A stretch of 64,000 nucleotides of DNA, taken from contig CACXXO010000004.1 in the NCBI GenBank assembly GCA_902771735.1, forward strand, positions 1-64,000. The letters are read 5' to 3'. Every line of letters starts with the position of its first letter. The first letter of the stretch is position 1. A model generated the notes under the pieces. The model was not told the DNA's origin, ran no database searches, and saw only the letters and a list, made by a program, of their open reading frames with translations. Shown here piece after piece: positions 62,012 to 64,000 of this stretch. Origin of the DNA: an uncultured Bacteroidota bacterium. Its GTDB lineage: Bacteria; Bacteroidota; Bacteroidia; Bacteroidales; P3. The translations under genes and the position numbers were made by a program.

Positions 62012-63813
62012 AGCAGTCTCATTTGTCGTTTTTCATATTCGCTGCCGCCGCGGCAGACCAGGCGTTCGGCGCGCAACTTTTTCTTGTTGAGGAGGTAGTC
62101 GTACACGGCCTTGGCCTCGGGCATAGTGGGGCATTCCACGGCCACATGGACGCGAGGATGGTCTATAAGCCACCGGGCCCAGGCGTCGAGCAGACGCTCG
62201 TCGCGCTCCGAAAGGCGGCTGCCGCTGAGGAACTTCAGCTCGAGGGCCGAGGTGGAGTCGTTCAAGTCGAAGCGGCGGGTCTTGGAAGCCAATTCCCTGC
62301 CCGTGACACAAACGATGGCAGGCAGACAACCTTCGGCAGCGAAGGTAACCGCCGTGGCCGCACGGTCGGAGAGCATGAAGACGGTGTCGCGCGCACTTCC
62401 CTTGGCAGCCACCGTGGCACGGCAGCAGCGCATGGGCTCGGGGCGCGCGGCGGGATAGAGGTCAAAGACGATGACGTCGCGGCTGCGCGAACTCTTCACC
62501 CTGCCGGGGAAGTAGGCCCGCATGCCGTCGGCGGTGACACCGAATGAGAGCTCGTCGTTCTCAGTATTGATGGGCAAGCCGAGGTTGGTGGGGCGTGCCT
62601 CGCCACCTTCTGCAAGGTCGATGAAATAGACATCGTAGCCGCCAAAGCCCTGCCAGCCGTCGGAGACGAAATAGAGCGTGTGGCCGTCGGCATGGATGAA
62701 GGGGAACTTCTCGTTACCCATAGTGTTGACGCGGGCGCCGAGGTTCTCCGGGCGGCTCCAATCGCCGTTCTTCAGGCGGTGGCAGCGCCAGAGGTCGGTA
62801 CCTCCCACCCCGCCCTTGCGGTTGGAGGCGAAGTAGAGCCACTGCCCGTCGGCACTCACCGAAGGCTGCGACTCCCAGCTCTTCGCATCGTTGATACTGG
62901 AATTCAACCGTTCCGTTTTCCACTTTCCAACCTCCGCTTTCCAAACGGCACAGTAGAGGTCGCTATTGGCATAGCCGCCGTTGTAGGTGATACGGGAAAA
63001 GAAGAGGCTCTTCCCGTCAGCCGTGAGGCTCACGCCGCCCTCAGGGTCGCCCTGGTTGAAGGGGGCGGGCAACTCGGTGCCGGCGCCGAAAACAGAATCT
63101 TTCCACTGGCTGACGAAGAGTTTCCACACCGTCTTGTCCGACGTGGGAGTGTAGAACGAGGAGCGGTCCTTGCGCGCCGGCACCTCGCGGAGAAAAAAGC
63201 ACTGCGAGCCGTCGTGGGTGATGAACGGCAGGTTCTCGTTGTGCTTCGAACTTACACCCGCCAGCGGCGCGGGGTCGAAGGGTGCCATGTTGAGCACCGC
63301 CTCGGCCAGGAAGCGCGACCAGTGGAGGTAGGCCGAAGCCTCCTCGTAGACGGCCGTCTGCATAGGGTCGTCGCAGTGGTTGGCCATGCGGAAATAGGTC
63401 TCCAGCTCGACGGTGGCCTCCTCATAGCGCTCGTCGGTGTAGAGTATCATGCCCATGTAGTAGTGTGCCAGGGCGTTGGGATAGTTGGGACAGAGATCGA
63501 TGCACTTGGTGAAATACTTGCGGATGGCGGTGGTATTGAAGCCGTTCCTCACCGCCGTCATGCCGAGCCAGAACTGGGGGTCGGCGGCCTTGGGGTTGCG
63601 CTGTGCCACGGTGCGGAGAGCCTTCGAGGCCTCGCGATAGTGTTTGAGGTCAAACTCCGACAAAGCCTGGCGGTAGGTCGCCTCGTCGGCCGATTTCACC
63701 TTCACGCCGCACTGGGCCTGGAGGAGATTGAAAACAGGAAAATGAAAATTGAAAATCAGGGCGACAACAACGAGGCGCCTCAATGCAGTGACTATTTTTT
63801 TTTCATTTTTCAA
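62008..63813 (-). CDS. PorE-like TPR/PD40/OmpA-type T9SS-associated protein
   Basis: 601 residues: signal-like N-terminus (about 1-34), a TPR region (about 40-170), a PD40/WD40-like beta-propeller (about 190-440, with SVSADGQWLYFASNRKGG and FPFIHADGHTLYFVSDG), a linker, and a short OmpA-like C-terminus (about 520-601) in which the GHTDxxG and NxxLSxxRA peptidoglycan-binding motifs are missing. PorE of Porphyromonas has the same order and ties the T9SS to the cell wall; this one may have lost that function. There is no ATG in frame: the start shown is TTG, and an ATG followed by A9 lies one base out of frame. Confidence 0.8.
   Translation of the reverse strand: MKNEKKIVTALRRLVVVALIFNFHFPVFNLLQAQCGVKVKSADEATYRQALSEFDLKHYREASKALRTVAQRNPKAADPQFWLGMTAVRNGFNTTAIRKYFTKCIDLCPNYPNALAHYYMGMILYTDERYEEATVELETYFRMANHCDDPMQTAVYEEASAYLHWSRFLAEAVLNMAPFDPAPLAGVSSKHNENLPFITHDGSQCFFLREVPARKDRSSFYTPTSDKTVWKLFVSQWKDSVFGAGTELPAPFNQGDPEGGVSLTADGKSLFFSRITYNGGYANSDLYCAVWKAEVGKWKTERLNSSINDAKSWESQPSVSADGQWLYFASNRKGGVGGTDLWRCHRLKNGDWSRPENLGARVNTMGNEKFPFIHADGHTLYFVSDGWQGFGGYDVYFIDLAEGGEARPTNLGLPINTENDELSFGVTADGMRAYFPGRVKSSRSRDVIVFDLYPAARPEPMRCCRATVAAKGSARDTVFMLSDRAATAVTFAAEGCLPAIVCVTGRELASKTRRFDLNDSTSALELKFLSGSRLSERDERLLDAWARWLIDHPRVHVAVECPTMPEAKAVYDYLLNKKKLRAERLVCRGGSEYEKRQMRLL
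62899..62945. repeat. Repeat-like in-frame insert in the porE-like gene
   Basis: CCACTTTCCAACCTCCGCTTT units give KAEVGKWKTERLNSS on the minus strand, in the beta-propeller. The GGAAAGTGGAAAACGG style differs from type 1; repeat nature inferred from composition. Confidence 0.4.
63725..63759. repeat. Type 1 repeat inside the porE-like signal peptide
   Basis: AGATTGAAAACAGGAAAATG and AAAATTGAAAATCAG; the minus strand encodes IFNFHFPVFN, which forms most of the hydrophobic signal core. A related CAATTTTCAAGTCTCAATTT stretch at 63811-63830 lies at the start codon. Confidence 0.6.
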
Positions 63814-63829
63814 TTTTCAAGTCTCAATT

Positions 63830-64000
63830 TCATAGTTTGCTGGGGTCAATCTCGAAGTGAGCGTCGGGACCATTGCAGGGGTTGGTGCATGCTATGGCGC
63901 AGTCGGCACAGGAGGTGAGTTCGCCATGGAGGCGTTTCTTCACCATGTCGCCCACGGCGTCGCGCAGCGTCTCGATGCCGATGCCGCGAATCACCTCGTC
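63830..64000 (-). CDS. C-terminal fragment of a cysteine-rich protein (5' part beyond window)
   Basis: The last 56 codons of a leftward gene. Visible: DEVIRGIGIETLRDAVGDMV, then a cluster CADCAIACTNPC (Cys spacing 2, 3, 3) of the kind that binds a 4Fe-4S cluster, ending DAHFEIDPSKL. I do not recognise the family. It ends 17 nt before the TTG start of the porE-like gene, so it may belong to the same operon. Confidence 0.7.
   Translation of the reverse strand, partial: DEVIRGIGIETLRDAVGDMVKKRLHGELTSCADCAIACTNPCNGPDAHFEIDPSKL

Noticed and set aside
60158..62098. A 646-codon plus-strand frame opposite the MsbA-like gene
   Set aside because: The minus-strand exporter is complete and conserved; the plus frame has no motif.

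Overview
The window looks like part of a chromosome from an uncultured Bacteroidales (Bacteroidota) bacterium. The evidence is a complete type IX secretion (T9SS)/gliding core operon (porP-gldK-gldL-gldM-gldN plus a second gldN), secreted proteins with T9SS type A C-terminal sorting domains, a T9SS plug protein, a PorE-like protein, many Bacteroidota-type lipoproteins, an energy-conserving Hnd-type hydrogenase module, methylmalonyl-CoA mutase small subunit, and Bacteroidota promoters (-7 box TAnnTTTG, often with a TTG about 19-21 nt upstream). Coding DNA is fairly GC-rich and intergenic DNA is AT-rich. No rRNA, CRISPR array, insertion sequence or prophage was seen.

Layout. 1-1234: 3' part of hndC, and hndB (minus strand). 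1820-5058: SF1 helicase and two lipoproteins. 5108-7306: a minus-strand operon of three hydrogenase-associated regulatory or electron-transfer proteins. 7626-11196: LD-carboxypeptidase, polysaccharide deacetylase, KdsC and RlpA (envelope genes). 11332-18309: T9SS core operon. 18314-23509: minus-strand miaB, PASTA protein, T9SS cargo, rluD. 23918-26350: T9SS plug protein facing tilS, with overlapping 3' ends. 26350-38139: one 3929-residue T9SS-exported giant protein, translationally abutting tilS. 38616-43163: ruvB, a secreted protein, hutI, lolD and rlmB as one minus-strand operon. 43252-51699: universal stress protein and HI0933-type flavoprotein, facing ABC-F, tonB and an AddA/RecB-like helicase-nuclease. 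52040-56832: mutA, LptF/G permease, sufE, sufT-like and OppC-like permease. 57019-59876: five small lipoproteins. 60045-64000: tRNA-Val, MsbA-like exporter, PorE-like protein and the 3' end of an unidentified cysteine-rich protein.

The most unusual structure is not a gene. Three kinds of short dispersed repeat run through the window. (1) An intergenic family of 11-bp units arranged as two inverted arms around a CCATGG-like palindrome has six copies, four of them between divergent genes. (2) AT-rich GAATTAAGAAT-type repeats lie between genes and also in frame inside conserved housekeeping genes (miaB, tilS twice, the T9SS plug gene, the HI0933-type flavoprotein gene, the porE-like gene), in both orientations. 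(3) ATTCTGA/TTCCGAA-type repeats sit in frame in the helicase and ABC-F genes. Inserts 2 and 3 behave like small elements that can enter coding sequence without breaking it. Several promoters also place the start codon within about 1-5 nt of the predicted transcription start, which suggests leaderless mRNAs. All positions and family calls come from reading the sequence; no database search was possible.
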